Source: Calendula officinalis (taxonomy: Eukaryota; Streptophyta; Magnoliopsida; Asterales; Asteraceae). Taken from it: a stretch of DNA of 64,000 bases. The notes beneath the pieces were generated by a model, which did not search any database, was not told the DNA's origin, and saw only the letters and a list, made by a program, of their open reading frames with translations. Shown piece after piece: positions 29,724 to 41,500 of this stretch (the first letter of the stretch is position 1; each line of letters starts with the position of its first letter). The stretch spans positions 39,579,966 to 39,643,965 of the forward strand of contig OY970830.1 of the NCBI GenBank assembly GCA_963853835.1, given 5' to 3'. The translations under genes and the position numbers were made by a program.

Positions 29724-32700
29724 TTAAGTTATTAAAATCATTCCAATACTACTGACCAAGAAGTTGAATCTTCCTACATCAAATGCTTTTGTAAAAAGAT
29801 CTGCTAATTGATCATCAGTATGGATTTTAACTACTTTGATTAATTTCTTTTCATTACAATCTCTTATAAAGTGAAATCTTATTTCAATGTGTTTAGTTTT
29901 TGAATGTTTTACTGGATTATTCACAATACTAATAGCACTTTGATTATCAATAAAAATAGGAGTTTTAAGGATAGAGATACCAAAGTCTAGAAGCTGATTT
30001 TGAATCCATAGAACTTGAGCACAGCAAGCAGATGCAGCTACATATTCTGCTTCAGCAGTAGATGTTGATACATTTGTTTGCTTCTTACATTGCCATGACA
30101 CTAGTCTTGATCCAAAGAATTGACATCCACCAGTAGTGGACTTTCTATCTTGACATTCACCTCCATAGTCACTATCTGTATAGGCTATTAGTTCAAAGGG
30201 TGAGTCATGTGGATACCATAGACCTAGTGATGGTTTGCCTTTCAAGTATCTGAATATTCTTTTAACAGCCTGTAAGTGTAGTTCTTTGGGTCTTGCTTGA
30301 TATCTTGCACACACACAAACACTATACATAATGTCAGGTCTTGATGCAGTTAAGTACATCAAAGATCCTATCATTGATCTATATAAGTGTTCATCTACAT
30401 CCTCCCCCTCAACATCAGGATGTAGGTGTTTGTGTGTTTCCATTGGTGTACTAGCACTTTTACTGTCTTTCAAGTCAAACTTTTCCAAGATGTCTTTAAC
30501 ATATTTTGATTGATTTATCAAAATACCATCAGTTCTTTGACTGACTTGGAGTCCAAGGAAGAAGTTCATTGGACCCATGGAGCTCATCTTGAATTTAATC
30601 TGCATCAGTTCTTCAAATTCTTTGCATAGTAAATCATTGGTTGATCCAAAGATGATATCATCTACATAGATTTGTACCAGTAGTATATCATCTTTGACTT
30701 TCTTTGTAAACAATGTTTTATCAATGGCTCCTCTTTTAAAGTTGTTCTTCAATAGGTATGATGATAGTGTGTCATACCATGCTCTTGGTGCCTGATGTAG
30801 GCCATATAGAGCTTTATCCAATTTAAACACATAATCACCATGTTTTGGATCTTCAAATCCTGGAGGTTGGCAAACATAAACTTCTTCTTCAATCTTCCCA
30901 TACAGGAAAGCACTCTTCACATCCATTTGATAGACTTTAAACCTTTTGAATGAAGCATATGCTAGGAATATTCTTATTGCTTCTATTCTGGCAACAGGAG
31001 CATATACTTCATCATAGTCTATACCTTCTTCTTGAGTGTATCCTTGGGCTACAAGTCTGGCTTTATTCTTGATCACTATCCCTCTTTCATCTTTCTTGTT
31101 TCTAAAGATCCATCTTGTTCCAATGGCTCTTTTTCCTTTGGGTAGAGGTACAAGTGTCCAAACAGCTTGTAATTTAAATTGAAGGAGTTCCTCTTGCATT
31201 GCCTCAATCCAGTTTGAGTCCTTCATTGCTTGTTGGATCTTCTTTGGTTCATCCTGAGACAGAAAGCATTCATACATACATTCATTAGCAATTAAGCTTA
31301 TATTACACATATTTGTAGTTAAACTTTTGTTTAATTTGCTTCTTGTTTGAAGTGGTGAGTTAACATCACTTAGAACAAGGTCTAAAGGATGGTTCTTTTG
31401 AGTCCTTGTTGTTGTAGCTTTATCCACCACTAGTTGATTTTCAAGGTTGGACTCATTTGCCTCAGGTAGTTGTTCTTCTTGAGATCCTTCATTGTCATTA
31501 GTATTTGGTTCATCATTATCTTGGTCAGAGTTACTACTGCTATCATCTTCATTGAGATCAGTAGTATTGAAGTTGTTACTGGTATCAGTAGTATCTTGAG
31601 AATCTAGGTTATAGTTGGGACCAGTAGTATTTTCAGTACTATTACTGGTACCAGTAGTAATGGAATTACTACTGACCTCATTCTCAGAGTTACTACTGCT
31701 TTCAATATTTGAGTTCTTACTGACATCAGTATTAACTATGGGAGCAGTATCAACAACTATGTATCTCATCTTTTCTTGACCAGTATAAACAGATGATGTT
31801 CCTTCCTTTTGATTAAGACAATTTGAATTACCTGCATTGAAATTCATATTAAAATTAAAAGATTTGGTTAGATTGTCTATGTCAAATAGCCAATCTGGAC
31901 CATTTCCTTGTTCATTAGGTACATTTTCATTAAAGGATACATTGATGCTTTCTTCAATTATCCTTAGTCTTTTGTTGAATACTCTGTATGATTTGCTTTG
32001 AGTAGAGTATCCCACAAAGATTCCATCATCAGCTTTGCAGTCAAACTTACCAATTTGTTCTCTTGTAATCAAAATAGTACAAGGACAACCAAATGATTTT
32101 AAGAAACTTATAGAAGGTTTTCTTTTATTGAAAAGTTCATATGGTGTTTTAAAATGTGGCTTCACTATTAATACTCTGTTTTGAACATAACAAGCAGTAT
32201 TAACAGCTTCTGCCCAAAAAGTAATTGGTAATTTTGAGTCTGCAAGCATTGATCTTGCTGCTTCAATGATGGTTCTATTCCTTCTTTCAGCTACACCATT
32301 TTGTTGTGGAGTTCTAGGTGAGCTGTATTGTCTGTCAATACCTTTAAGATCACAAAAGTTAATTAAGTTAGTATTTTTAAATTCTGTGCCATTATCACAT
32401 CTTATGGCTTTCACTTTTTGATCAGATGTGTTTTCCAGTTTAACAATTAAGTTCTTTATGAGTTCACTTGTTTCATCCTTTGTCCTGAGAAAGAAAACCC
32501 ATGTATATCTGGAAAAGTCATCAGTAATAACAAGACAATATTGTTTCTTTCCAATACTCATTACATTTGTAGGTCCAAAAAGGTCCATATGTAAGAGCTG
32601 TAAAGGAACAGAAATAGAGTTCACAGTTTTGGACTTATGAGAAGTCTTGTGTTGTTTACCTTTTAGGCATGCAACACAGTGATGATCACACATGAATTGT

Positions 32701-33236
32701 TTTTGAGGAAGTCCAATGACCAGATTTCTTTTTACTAAATTATTCATGTTTTTAAAATTTGTGTGACACATCCTTCTATGCCAACGTTCTGATTCAGTGG
32801 TGTTTGCCTTGGATATAAAACAGTTGACCTCATTTGTAGAAATGAGTTCTCCCCCTATATCCAGGCAATACACATTGTTTCTCCTTGGGGTTCTTAAAAC
32901 AACATATTTTTCATCTAAAATAAACTCAGGAGAAAGAATGATGCACTCAATGTCTGTGAACAGAATCTTGTTCTTTTTATCACAAACTTGAGACACACTG
33001 ACAAGATTGTATTTTAGTTCAGCTACATAAAATACATTATCAAAGGTAATTTTTCCATTAGTAACAGTACCTTTACCTGTAATCTTACCTCCCTGGGGAT
33101 TCTCACCAAATGCCACATATCCTCCATCAAATAACTTGAAATCTTTAAGAATTTGCAGATTTCCAGTCATGTGCCTTGAGCATCCACTATCAATATGCCA
33201 TGTTCTTCCTTCTTCTGGGATCTGAATGCTCTGCAC
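29724..33236 (-). CDS. Copia Pol: protease, integrase, reverse transcriptase, RNase H
   Basis: A 1170-residue open frame. Protease WHIDSGCSRHMTG (DSG at 16-18); GAG_pre-integrase HHCC (WHRRMCHTN, then CVACLKGKQH, 152-196); integrase core with D218, D281 (CDNGTEF) and E317, 35 residues between the last two; an acidic Asn/Ser/Thr-rich linker at about 440-610 that contains box-encoded TTG/TTD peptides; RT from about 690 with the catalytic YVDD at 857-860; RNase H with YTDSDYGG near 1020. The frame has no ATG at its left edge: it opens only after a stop four bases before the gag stop and reads GTG at 33236. It therefore needs splicing, frameshifting or another bypass. Complete in all domains. Confidence 0.93.
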   Translation of the reverse strand: MQSIQIPEEGRTWHIDSGCSRHMTGNLQILKDFKLFDGGYVAFGENPQGGKITGKGTVTNGKITFDNVFYVAELKYNLVSVSQVCDKKNKILFTDIECIILSPEFILDEKYVVLRTPRRNNVYCLDIGGELISTNEVNCFISKANTTESERWHRRMCHTNFKNMNNLVKRNLVIGLPQKQFMCDHHCVACLKGKQHKTSHKSKTVNSISVPLQLLHMDLFGPTNVMSIGKKQYCLVITDDFSRYTWVFFLRTKDETSELIKNLIVKLENTSDQKVKAIRCDNGTEFKNTNLINFCDLKGIDRQYSSPRTPQQNGVAERRNRTIIEAARSMLADSKLPITFWAEAVNTACYVQNRVLIVKPHFKTPYELFNKRKPSISFLKSFGCPCTILITREQIGKFDCKADDGIFVGYSTQSKSYRVFNKRLRIIEESINVSFNENVPNEQGNGPDWLFDIDNLTKSFNFNMNFNAGNSNCLNQKEGTSSVYTGQEKMRYIVVDTAPIVNTDVSKNSNIESSSNSENEVSSNSITTGTSNSTENTTGPNYNLDSQDTTDTSNNFNTTDLNEDDSSSNSDQDNDEPNTNDNEGSQEEQLPEANESNLENQLVVDKATTTRTQKNHPLDLVLSDVNSPLQTRSKLNKSLTTNMCNISLIANECMYECFLSQDEPKKIQQAMKDSNWIEAMQEELLQFKLQAVWTLVPLPKGKRAIGTRWIFRNKKDERGIVIKNKARLVAQGYTQEEGIDYDEVYAPVARIEAIRIFLAYASFKRFKVYQMDVKSAFLYGKIEEEVYVCQPPGFEDPKHGDYVFKLDKALYGLHQAPRAWYDTLSSYLLKNNFKRGAIDKTLFTKKVKDDILLVQIYVDDIIFGSTNDLLCKEFEELMQIKFKMSSMGPMNFFLGLQVSQRTDGILINQSKYVKDILEKFDLKDSKSASTPMETHKHLHPDVEGEDVDEHLYRSMIGSLMYLTASRPDIMYSVCVCARYQARPKELHLQAVKRIFRYLKGKPSLGLWYPHDSPFELIAYTDSDYGGECQDRKSTTGGCQFFGSRLVSWQCKKQTNVSTSTAEAEYVAASACCAQVLWIQNQLLDFGISILKTPIFIDNQSAISIVNNPVKHSKTKHIEIRFHFIRDCNEKKLIKVVKIHTDDQLADLFTKAFDVGRFNFLVSSIGMILIT

Positions 33237-33250
33237 AAGTGAGTAAAGGA

Positions 33251-35818
33251 TTAGTTAAGTTTGGGAACCCAAGCTTTATATGTCTTGGGTTCATCCTTTG
33301 AGAAATGAGCTTTTGGGGATTTAACTTTGAAGACTTTTGGTACCCATACTTGTTTATTACTGGTATTTTGTTTTACTACTGTCCTTTTGTAGTTATTACT
33401 GGTGTAAGAATTTCCTACTGATCTTGGTTTATACCCATTGTTTTTAGCTTTTGAATACTTTACTACTGATGGACCAGTAGTATTTGGGTACTTACCATGT
33501 TTAGAATGACCAGTAGTGTTTTTAGAGTTAACACCAGTAGTGTTTTTGAAATTTGTTTTGGGAGCAGTAGTATTTTTGAAATTAGGGTTATTACCAGTAG
33601 TATTCTTGTACTGGTACCATACAGCATTATAATTAGGGTTAACACCAGTAGTAAATTTGTTAGAGTTTCTACTGGTGTTGGAAAATTTAAAATATTGTTT
33701 ATTTTGATTGGATTTTCCATTATTTTTGAAGTAATTGCTGTTCTTTGGGCTTCCAGTTCTTCTGTTTTGAACAAACCTTGGTTTACTTCTTCCAAATCTT
33801 GGATCTTCAACAATTGGATTTTTAATTTTATTTACTACTGAATGACCAGTAGTAACTTTTAACTTTTGAGTTTTAGCATTTTCTTTAAGAACTTTAAATT
33901 CTTTTAACTCTTTGCAGTTTATTGGATTGTAGTGACAATCCTTTGCTAAATGGTTCATTTTATTGCATATAACACATCTTAGTTTCTTATTTTTAGCACC
34001 TTCAGGTATTCTTTGGTCTAAGAGTTGTGTTTTATTTCTTTCATTCCCCCTTGTTAAAATTTTTGGTACATTATCTGCATTATATTTGGGAGATTCATTT
34101 GGACTTTGAGCTGTGTGAAAACTTGTATCAATTGATTTTGGTGATTCACTTTGAGATATAGTAAATTCAATTGATTGTTCATCATCAGAAGAATGATTTG
34201 ATTCAGATGTTTCATTAGATGATTCAGTTTGACTTTCAGTTTTTAATTCATTAATGATTCTTTCTGAACTGTTTTTAAGAGGTGGAATGATTTTATATGG
34301 AGGTGGTACAGCATGATATCCCACCCCATGAACAACCTTTTCTGTAGTTTGATTATTAGTTAATTCATCAAGAATTTTAGTGCTTCTTTCAAACTTTTTA
34401 ATTGTTAATTTATTTTGTTCAATTTCAAGCTGACATTCTTCTATTTTACTTGTTAGTTCTTTATTTTTTGTTTCATAAAACTCTTTCTCATCCACAGCTT
34501 GAAGCAATTCTTCCTTGATCCGTTGATCAATCATCTTGTACACCTTTATTTGATGTTCTTGATCAGCAATCACCCCATCAAACTCATGATTTCTTCTGAT
34601 TGCTTTTGCTAAATCTTCATTTAATTTATTGTTTTCTTTTTCTAGATTTTTAATAATTTTAGCACATTCAGGAGCACAAGGTTTAGATTTTACCTCAGTT
34701 TTGTTGTCAGTAAAGGCCATGAGAGCTTGATTTTGAGCATGCTCTTCTGCTGGGAAGCTCCAGTCATATCCTTGTCCTTGTTGTGACACAAGAGCAGTTG
34801 ATTTTGATCTTTTGTCTGGTTGAGGACATTCTTTTGCAAAGTGACCAAGGTTGTTACAGTTGTAACACTTGACTTTCGTTTTGTCAAATCCTGCTTTGTC
34901 ACCTTTGTTGAAATTGAGGCTTGTCCTTCCAGTTCTTTTTAGGAATCTTTTGGTCCTTAGGCTCAGCATAGCCATCTGCCATTTAAGATCCATCTCCTCA
35001 AGATCATCTGGATTCAGTTGTTCCAAGTCATCACTAATCAATGCAGTATGCACATGACTAGTGAAGAAAGATTCTCTTGCAGTATCCTCAGAATCTGCAG
35101 CCTTTCCTGCGGAGGTTTCTTGTCCTTGACCTGTACTGGATACAAAAGCAGCATTGTTAGAAGAAATAGAAGGGTTTTTGTGATTTACCTCAGTTTCAAA
35201 CACTCTGAGATCATTATAGAGTTCATCTAATTCCTTTTCTTCTAAAGCATCTCTTTGTCTGTACACCACTGTGTACATGGCCCATTCTTCACTAAGAGAC
35301 CTTAGAAACTTCATGTTGACATCCTCCTGATCCATCTTTACACCAACTTGGTTGAGTTCACCAATTAGTTTGTTGAATCTGTCAAACACTTGAGTGAGTG
35401 TTTCATTGGGCTTTCCTTTGAAATTTTCAAAGTCTTGTTTGAGAACAGACTTCATATTCCTCTTGGTGCTCTTTGTCCCAACGAATCTCTTCTCCAGTGC
35501 TTCCCATAGTATTTTTGCATCATCATATTCAACAAAGAGATGTTGATAATCATTAGGAATGGCCAGTAAGAGAGTGCTTAGAGTTTTGAGTTCGATGCCT
35601 TTATCTTTCTTTTCTTTCTCACATTTAAGTTTTTCTGCCTCAGTTGCAGAGCTGCTTGCTTGAAGTTGACCAGTTTTGTTTCCTTCACAAACGACTTCCC
35701 ACATGGAATAATCTGTAATAAGCATGTATTGCTTAATACGATTCTTCCACATCCCAAAGTTATTGGGTGTGAGTATAGGAATTTTGTTGGCCTGAGTGCT
35801 TTCATTATTATCAGTCAT
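33251..35818 (-). CDS. Sirevirus Gag with two CCHC knuckles and box-encoded NTTG tail
   Basis: An 855-residue frame from ATG at 35818, 74 bp downstream of the PBS in element sense. N-terminal Copia Gag domain (ILTPNNFGMWKNRIKQYM near 15-32, then KFLRSLSEEWAMYT near 170-183), a first CCHC knuckle at 318-331 (CYNCNNLGHFAKEC), a coiled coil at about 385-490, a second CCHC at 615-628 (CVICNKMNHLAKDC), then a basic Asn/Thr/Gly-rich tail with repeated NTTG peptides (about 725-830) encoded by TACTACTG boxes, and WVPKV near the end. Gag would assemble cytoplasmic particles and bind the genomic RNA. It is far longer than an ordinary Copia Gag, typical of Sireviruses. Right after its stop lies TTTACTCACTTGTGCAG, an acceptor-like sequence before pol. 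Confidence 0.93.
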   Translation of the reverse strand: MTDNNESTQANKIPILTPNNFGMWKNRIKQYMLITDYSMWEVVCEGNKTGQLQASSSATEAEKLKCEKEKKDKGIELKTLSTLLLAIPNDYQHLFVEYDDAKILWEALEKRFVGTKSTKRNMKSVLKQDFENFKGKPNETLTQVFDRFNKLIGELNQVGVKMDQEDVNMKFLRSLSEEWAMYTVVYRQRDALEEKELDELYNDLRVFETEVNHKNPSISSNNAAFVSSTGQGQETSAGKAADSEDTARESFFTSHVHTALISDDLEQLNPDDLEEMDLKWQMAMLSLRTKRFLKRTGRTSLNFNKGDKAGFDKTKVKCYNCNNLGHFAKECPQPDKRSKSTALVSQQGQGYDWSFPAEEHAQNQALMAFTDNKTEVKSKPCAPECAKIIKNLEKENNKLNEDLAKAIRRNHEFDGVIADQEHQIKVYKMIDQRIKEELLQAVDEKEFYETKNKELTSKIEECQLEIEQNKLTIKKFERSTKILDELTNNQTTEKVVHGVGYHAVPPPYKIIPPLKNSSERIINELKTESQTESSNETSESNHSSDDEQSIEFTISQSESPKSIDTSFHTAQSPNESPKYNADNVPKILTRGNERNKTQLLDQRIPEGAKNKKLRCVICNKMNHLAKDCHYNPINCKELKEFKVLKENAKTQKLKVTTGHSVVNKIKNPIVEDPRFGRSKPRFVQNRRTGSPKNSNYFKNNGKSNQNKQYFKFSNTSRNSNKFTTGVNPNYNAVWYQYKNTTGNNPNFKNTTAPKTNFKNTTGVNSKNTTGHSKHGKYPNTTGPSVVKYSKAKNNGYKPRSVGNSYTSNNYKRTVVKQNTSNKQVWVPKVFKVKSPKAHFSKDEPKTYKAWVPKLN

Positions 35819-35892
35819 GATTAATAATGTGTGTGTTTTAAAGATTAAAACTTTTTGTTGTTCTTAACAAATAGTAGATCTAGAACCAATAC

Positions 35893-35904
35893 GCTCTGAT
35901 ACCA
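35893..35904 (-). other. Primer-binding site of the Sirevirus-type element
   Basis: Sense TGGTATCAGAGC two bases after the 5' LTR, complementary to initiator tRNA-Met. Confidence 0.92.
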
Positions 35905-35906
35905 CT

Positions 35907-36523
35907 TGTCAGGATCGATTAACTATAGACAAGTTAATAAACACCTTAGATCTAATTGATGATAGAAGTTGCAGCGGATCAACACTATATCAATAATTAA
36001 GAACAATGAACTGTATGAACAATATGAGAAATATTAAGAACACAGTTTCACAAAAAGCTTCAATGTATATTATTAAGTTAACAATACACACGTACGTTTA
36101 CAATTCGTAAGGAACTATATATAATAGTCCTTGAAGCTAAACTATTTACCCTAGTTATTCTAGGATACGATTTACATCTAATTATAAACGATATACATTG
36201 ATTTACATTCTATAACTATCTCTGCGAAGATCTCGGACTTGATATGTTCCATAAATGCGTATCAGTAGTAAAACCAATCACCAGTAGTAAATAAGTAACA
36301 TCAGTAGTAAACTTGGTGATCAGTAGTAAGTCCATAATCATCGTCAGTAGTAACTACAATGATCAGTAGTATCTTCAATCTTTGTATGATCAGTAGTAAC
36401 TAAGTTATAGATAACACCAGCATCAACTTCATCAGTAGTAAATGTTTCTGCCCCATCAGTAATAAACATAATTATCACTAACTGCAGCATCAGTACTAAG
36501 TTGATCTGTGATTTGCTCTAACA
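35907..36523 (-). repeat. 5' LTR of the Sirevirus-type element
   Basis: 617 bp, read by eye as identical to the 3' LTR, including all eight CAGTAGTA boxes; followed by the CATAC target duplication at 36524-36528. Confidence 0.96.
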
Positions 36524-36528
36524 CATAC

Positions 36529-37327
36529 ATCTAATTCTGAAATGAAATAGTATAGTATATAACAAAAAAAAAAAAATTCTGAAATCTTTTACAAATCTGT
36601 GGCCATATGACTTCCACACCAAACAAGTTTTGATCGATTGGTTTATTCACTTATTAACGGCAGGAGACAATACTAATACTAATATAATATAAAAAATGAA
36701 TACAATTACAGCAAGTGAAAAATAATACGTAAAATCAAGAAGTAAAAAATAAGATGGTTGAATCTCGTGATTTAACACGATTCCTTTAAGATGGATTCGT
36801 TTCTATTTTTCAGGATACAACGAGTAGTATTGTACTACAAATATAATTCAATTCCCAAACAACTTACCAAGAATTCTTTGATCACTAACGGCGGAGAATG
36901 ATTGTGATAGGTTGTAACTTTGTATGTCAAGGTGTTTAAATTAATTAAAGTGTATTTAAAAATAAACCCAAATATTTCATTTTATAATGTATAATTGTAA
37001 CTCTTATTTATTTTTTGAAACATTAAACCTATCTAATACTGTACAATTCATTAACAATAAATAAGTAAAAAACGAAAATTTTGAATTAACCACAAAATTC
37101 TAACTGCTAGTCAGAAGCCGAGTAAGCACCTTTTCAGCCCACTCGCTCTGAGTAATTTGTACACCTCTTGCGCGTACGCGCCGGCGGTTAAAACCCAAGT
37201 ATAATGATTAACCTCCATTTCACTTCCTATCTTATAAACCACACTTTGTTTTGGCATTTTTCCAATGTGAGACAAGCTCCCAACATTTAATTAATATATC
37301 GCATCTGACTTTGAGAGTCTTTTATTC
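36529..37327. other. Intergenic, no gene seen
   Basis: AT-rich DNA with an A run near 36563. A GC-rich patch, GCGCGTACGCGCC, lies near 37169. No coding frame or element boundary recognised. Confidence 0.5.
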
Positions 37328-37335
37328 ATTACAAC

Positions 37336-38051
37336 TAGGGTGTCAAATCGGGTTGTCGGGTCAGGCTCTTATCAGGTCGGGTCCGTCGGGTTTTGAGTAA
37401 AAAAATCTAACCCGAAACCCGGCCCTATAAGGAATCGGGTTAGTCGGGTTCGGGTTCATCGAGTGTCGGTTTTGTCGGGTTGACCCGATCGGGTTGGTCG
37501 GGTTACATAGTTCCACTTATAAAAACAGTAACAGATTATAATAAGTTTAGTATATTACGTTTTTAACTTTTTCATACTTAAAAATACAATGTAAACTACA
37601 TAATATTAAAATAGAAGTATAATATTATGCATTTTAAAAGATACAATTACTAATTATATGTTCATTGTTCGTTTACAAAGAAATAAGAGGTGCATTGCGT
37701 TAAAATCATGGGTTTATTTCTTATGTTGTTGTGTATGTAATTCTAGGTACTTATGATAGAAACTAGAAACCGATTATGACCATATCACACTAATAACACT
37801 ACATATTTAATGGTAAACAAAATATCTAAATTTATAAAAGAAAAAACTTTTAAAATTCAATCGGGTCTAATCGGGTCAACCCGAAACCCGACAAAGGTAA
37901 TCAATTCTAACCCGATACCCGACTCGATGTTAACGTCGGGTTTGTCGGGTCGGGTTAAAATAACCCGAAATCAACATAAGACCCGAATACACCCGACCCG
38001 ACTAGCATAATCGGGTTTGGTCGGGTCGGGTTGACCCTTTTGACACCCCTA
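37336..38051. mobile_element. hAT-type MITE with 8-bp target duplication
   Basis: 716 bp with terminal inverted repeats TAGGGTGTCAAA / TTTGACACCCCTA and the 8-bp direct repeat ATTACAAC at 37328-37335 and 38052-38059, as expected for hAT. Subterminal regions are packed with TCGGGT / ACCCGA repeats; the centre is AT-rich and noncoding. Confidence 0.88.
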
Positions 38052-38148
38052 ATTACAACTCTATTTTAGACATGTTTGAGTTCGACAGTTCGTTGCGTAA
38101 CTTTCACAAATTAGAACGCCAAACTCTAAATATTAATTATATATAACG

Positions 38149-38523
38149 GAAGTGGGATCCAGTGAGCACTCAAAACACGGTGAGAACTCGCGGGTATACC
38201 TTAAAAAAATTTCAAAAAATTCCGAAAAAAAAAAATATAACTCCCCATGATTATTACAACATTTGACCCAAAAAAAATTTTGAGAAAAAAATTATGATCC
38301 ACTTTTTTTTGTGGATCATTTTTCTTTTTGAATCAAAATTATGATCCATATTTTTTTTTTGGATCACTTTTGATTTTTTTTTTTCTGGATCTTATAGGCT
38401 GCGATTTTTATGTTTAAAAAATAAATTTTTTTGAAAAAAGTTTGTTTAGAATCATTTTCAGAGTTTTTTTTTTGAGTTCTCACAGTCCTCACCGGTTTTT
38501 GAAACCTCACTGGATCCAGACCC
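38149..38523. mobile_element. Mutator-type MITE
   Basis: 375 bp with inverted ends around GGATCCAGTGAG (38156-38167 and its complement near the right end) and subterminal GGTGAG / CTCACC. The flanks share TATATAACG (38140-38148 and 38525-38533), a 9-bp duplication plus one extra matching base. Noncoding. Confidence 0.75.
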
Positions 38524-38543
38524 ATATATAACGAATGTATATA

Positions 38544-41500
38544 TCTCCTCCTATATATGGAGCCTAATTTTGATTTAGGTTTGTCCACATGTCATTCCCT
38601 GATTCGTTCTTAATGCTGACATGTAATTGATCAAAGTACCACCTGTCAAGCACAAATTACAAGTCTCCCACATATCTTACCACCCATCGCTCCACTAATC
38701 GCAGCCCTCAGGCCTCAACCCATCGCTCTTCTTCGAGAAATCCTCCACCGCCGCTGCCTACTCCTCCTCCGCTGCCTACTCCTCCGCCACCTCCTGAACT
38801 GGCACCGCCCCTTACTATCACCCTCCGCCCATATTTGAGATTCCTCTACCTTCTATCTCTCCCTTCATGTCTACTTCAATCGGCACCTACATTCTCAATA
38901 ATATCTTCAATACAACTACCCATCTTTTTCTTCATCAGATTTAGGTTATTTAAAGGTACAATTACTACTCAGTATTCGTAATTTAATTCATCAGTATTGA
39001 CCCTCATGTCCTAAGAAGGAATTTGAAATACCATCGTTATTAGGGCATACATATGATAATTAGGGAGTTGATGTAAATTGTCTCTGCATTGGTTTGAAAT
39101 ATACAATTCTTCACATCCACCAACTGTTTGCGTATATACGGTACGAGTGAAAGTCTAATCCATGGTATGTAAAATCCATATTTCTCCGTCTTCACCATCA
39201 ATCAATATCATCTCTTTGCTTTGAATAAGTAACAATTTGATTTAATTATGGATCAAATCAAGTATTTTCTTTTCTAATTTCGAATTGGCAGAGATTTAAT
39301 TGTAGATGAAATCAATTAGTTCTTTTTTGGTGTTTTAATTTCAAATTCCATTTGCGGTGATTGTTATTGGTAATGATGGGTGAAAAAATTAAAACCCTGA
39401 TTTCAAAGTTATTTTTTGGAGTTTTGAAATCAAGAAATTTGATAGAAAGAAGTTTTGTTAGTGGTAATGATGGAAGAAAATTATTTTCAGAAATTACATC
39501 TTGTGAAAGAGTAAATAACATCCTAATGGTAATTATTCTACTTAAAACAATAATCCGATTTTTGTGATTCATAAATCAATTTAATTGTTGGGATACTGAT
39601 GATTCATAAACAGATGCATGGAATTATGGATTGTACTCCGATTTTGTGAAGCAATGTTCCCATATATTTTATGTGGTTAAATTGTGATTTTTTTTTAATT
39701 TCCTCGAAACAGGTTGAGGTTGATGATGATCAGCTCATGCCACAAAGGATGGAGCTAAAATGACTACCAAAGAGACAGAACCTATATGCGTAAGCTTATC
39801 TATTTAATTGATATTTTATGAAGAAGTCAATTATTATTTTTATTTTTGCAATTGGGAAAATTGAGTTCTTATCAATTCTTGATGTGCCTGCTTAAATAAT
39901 TGGTGACTCAATTATTAAGATCAATTATTAGGGTTCAATATTTGTAACTCAATTCTTTATAAATTCTAATAATAACAGGAAATTGAAAATGAAATGGTGA
40001 TTTTGCATCTACAAAGTTGTGTACTAAGTCCACTAATTAACCTTTGCCCGCCAACTGTTTGATAAAATGCTTGAGAGAGATATGGTCTTTAAAAAATCCT
40101 AATTTCTCCAGTTATGTTTTGTGCCAACCTATAAAATAGACGTGTTGATGGGTCATAATTCAGGATCGTCTATGTTATAGTTGCTCCCAATAGATTATTC
40201 ATCTTCTTGAAAATATCTTGAGAAATGTAGTCTCTTTAAATAAATAAATACAAATATACAAAATACACATATTATTCATATTTATTGTTTATTTCTTTAA
40301 GGAGATTCATTGCTTTCAGGTTATATTTTTTTTTAAAATTAATATCCTTCAGGCCAATTTATTTTTCTGAAACATGTTACTGTATGTGTATCTCAGGGAT
40401 CAAAATAATTTGATTGATGATGATGAGCTTGATGATGAATCTTTACATATTAGTTCTAAGGTGTGTCTTTTTGGTTAAATTGCATTTGTTTTATTCAATG
40501 GTAACTAAATATACAATATGTAATGTATTTGACATGAAGTTCTATTACTTGACAAAAGCAAATACTGTTGACAAGTTTTAATTAATCTAGCTTTTGTAAT
40601 CGTATTCGACACGATAACTTTTTTGTTCAAACATAATTTGGGACAAGAAGTGTTTAGGGGTATCCGACCAGTTTTGACATGTTTCCCTACCTGCTTGTTT
40701 TACATAATATATTTCGTTCGACCCGTTTCATTATTCAATACATATTTAGGTTTTCCCCTATTTTAGAGCCATTTGACCCGTTTCTATATAATATAGAGGA
40801 TACCTTCAATAGAATTATTGACCACCCATGAAGTTCTCAGTTTATATATAAACCAAACCATTAGTGCCACGTGTCGAAATTCAGGGTCTAAATTCATGTT
40901 CCCACTCGACCTGTTTCATTATTACCTAAACTTTAATACGTATTTGGGCTTTTTATTTAAGACTCATTTGAAAGCACCTCAAATAATTTGAGCCCGTTTG
41001 ATCAAATGTCTCCTAACAGTAGGCCCGACACTCCTTCATTTGGCGGGTCAAGGTTAGGCCCGTTTTCACTTTTGGTCCTACAGTCTTCTGTATATTGAAA
41101 TTCCCTATGCGTTTTTATAAATTATTTTATAAATATTTACAATTATAACAAATTGAACTCTAAATTACCAATTTTCTCAAAACAACCATTTTATTTTATT
41201 TTTCTCTAAAAGACCTACTTTTCTTTCATTTTTGTTTCTTTTTATTTTTACCTTTCTTTTTGTAAAAATAATCACAAAATTAAAAAATAGTTCATAACAA
41301 TATTACAAAAGTCGAGAAAAAAATAAAAAAAATTGAAAAAATGGTTCTTGCATCGCAATAAATTTGAAAAAGTGGTCATGTTGTGATAAATGGAAAAAAC
41401 GGGTCCTACTTGGTATGGGCCAACCAAATAATTATCTAAAATTTATTAATAGATGGCAGATTATAATATGTGTTTTTGCAGGTTATATCTAATTTGCTTA

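Larger units (their letters stand above)
25091..36523 (-). mobile_element. Complete Sirevirus-type Ty1/copia element with third ORF
   Basis: An 11,433-bp element read on the minus strand: 5' LTR (35907-36523), PBS, gag, pol, a third large ORF, PPT, 3' LTR (25091-25707). Both LTRs are 617 bp and I saw no difference between them. The insertion is flanked by CATAC at 25086-25090 and 36524-36528, a perfect 5-bp target duplication. All three ORFs are open. Gag-pol-extra ORF order, a very large Gag and the repeated boxes in LTR and spacer match env-carrying Sireviruses such as SIRE1 (established knowledge). It is probably a very recent, possibly still active insertion. Confidence 0.97.
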
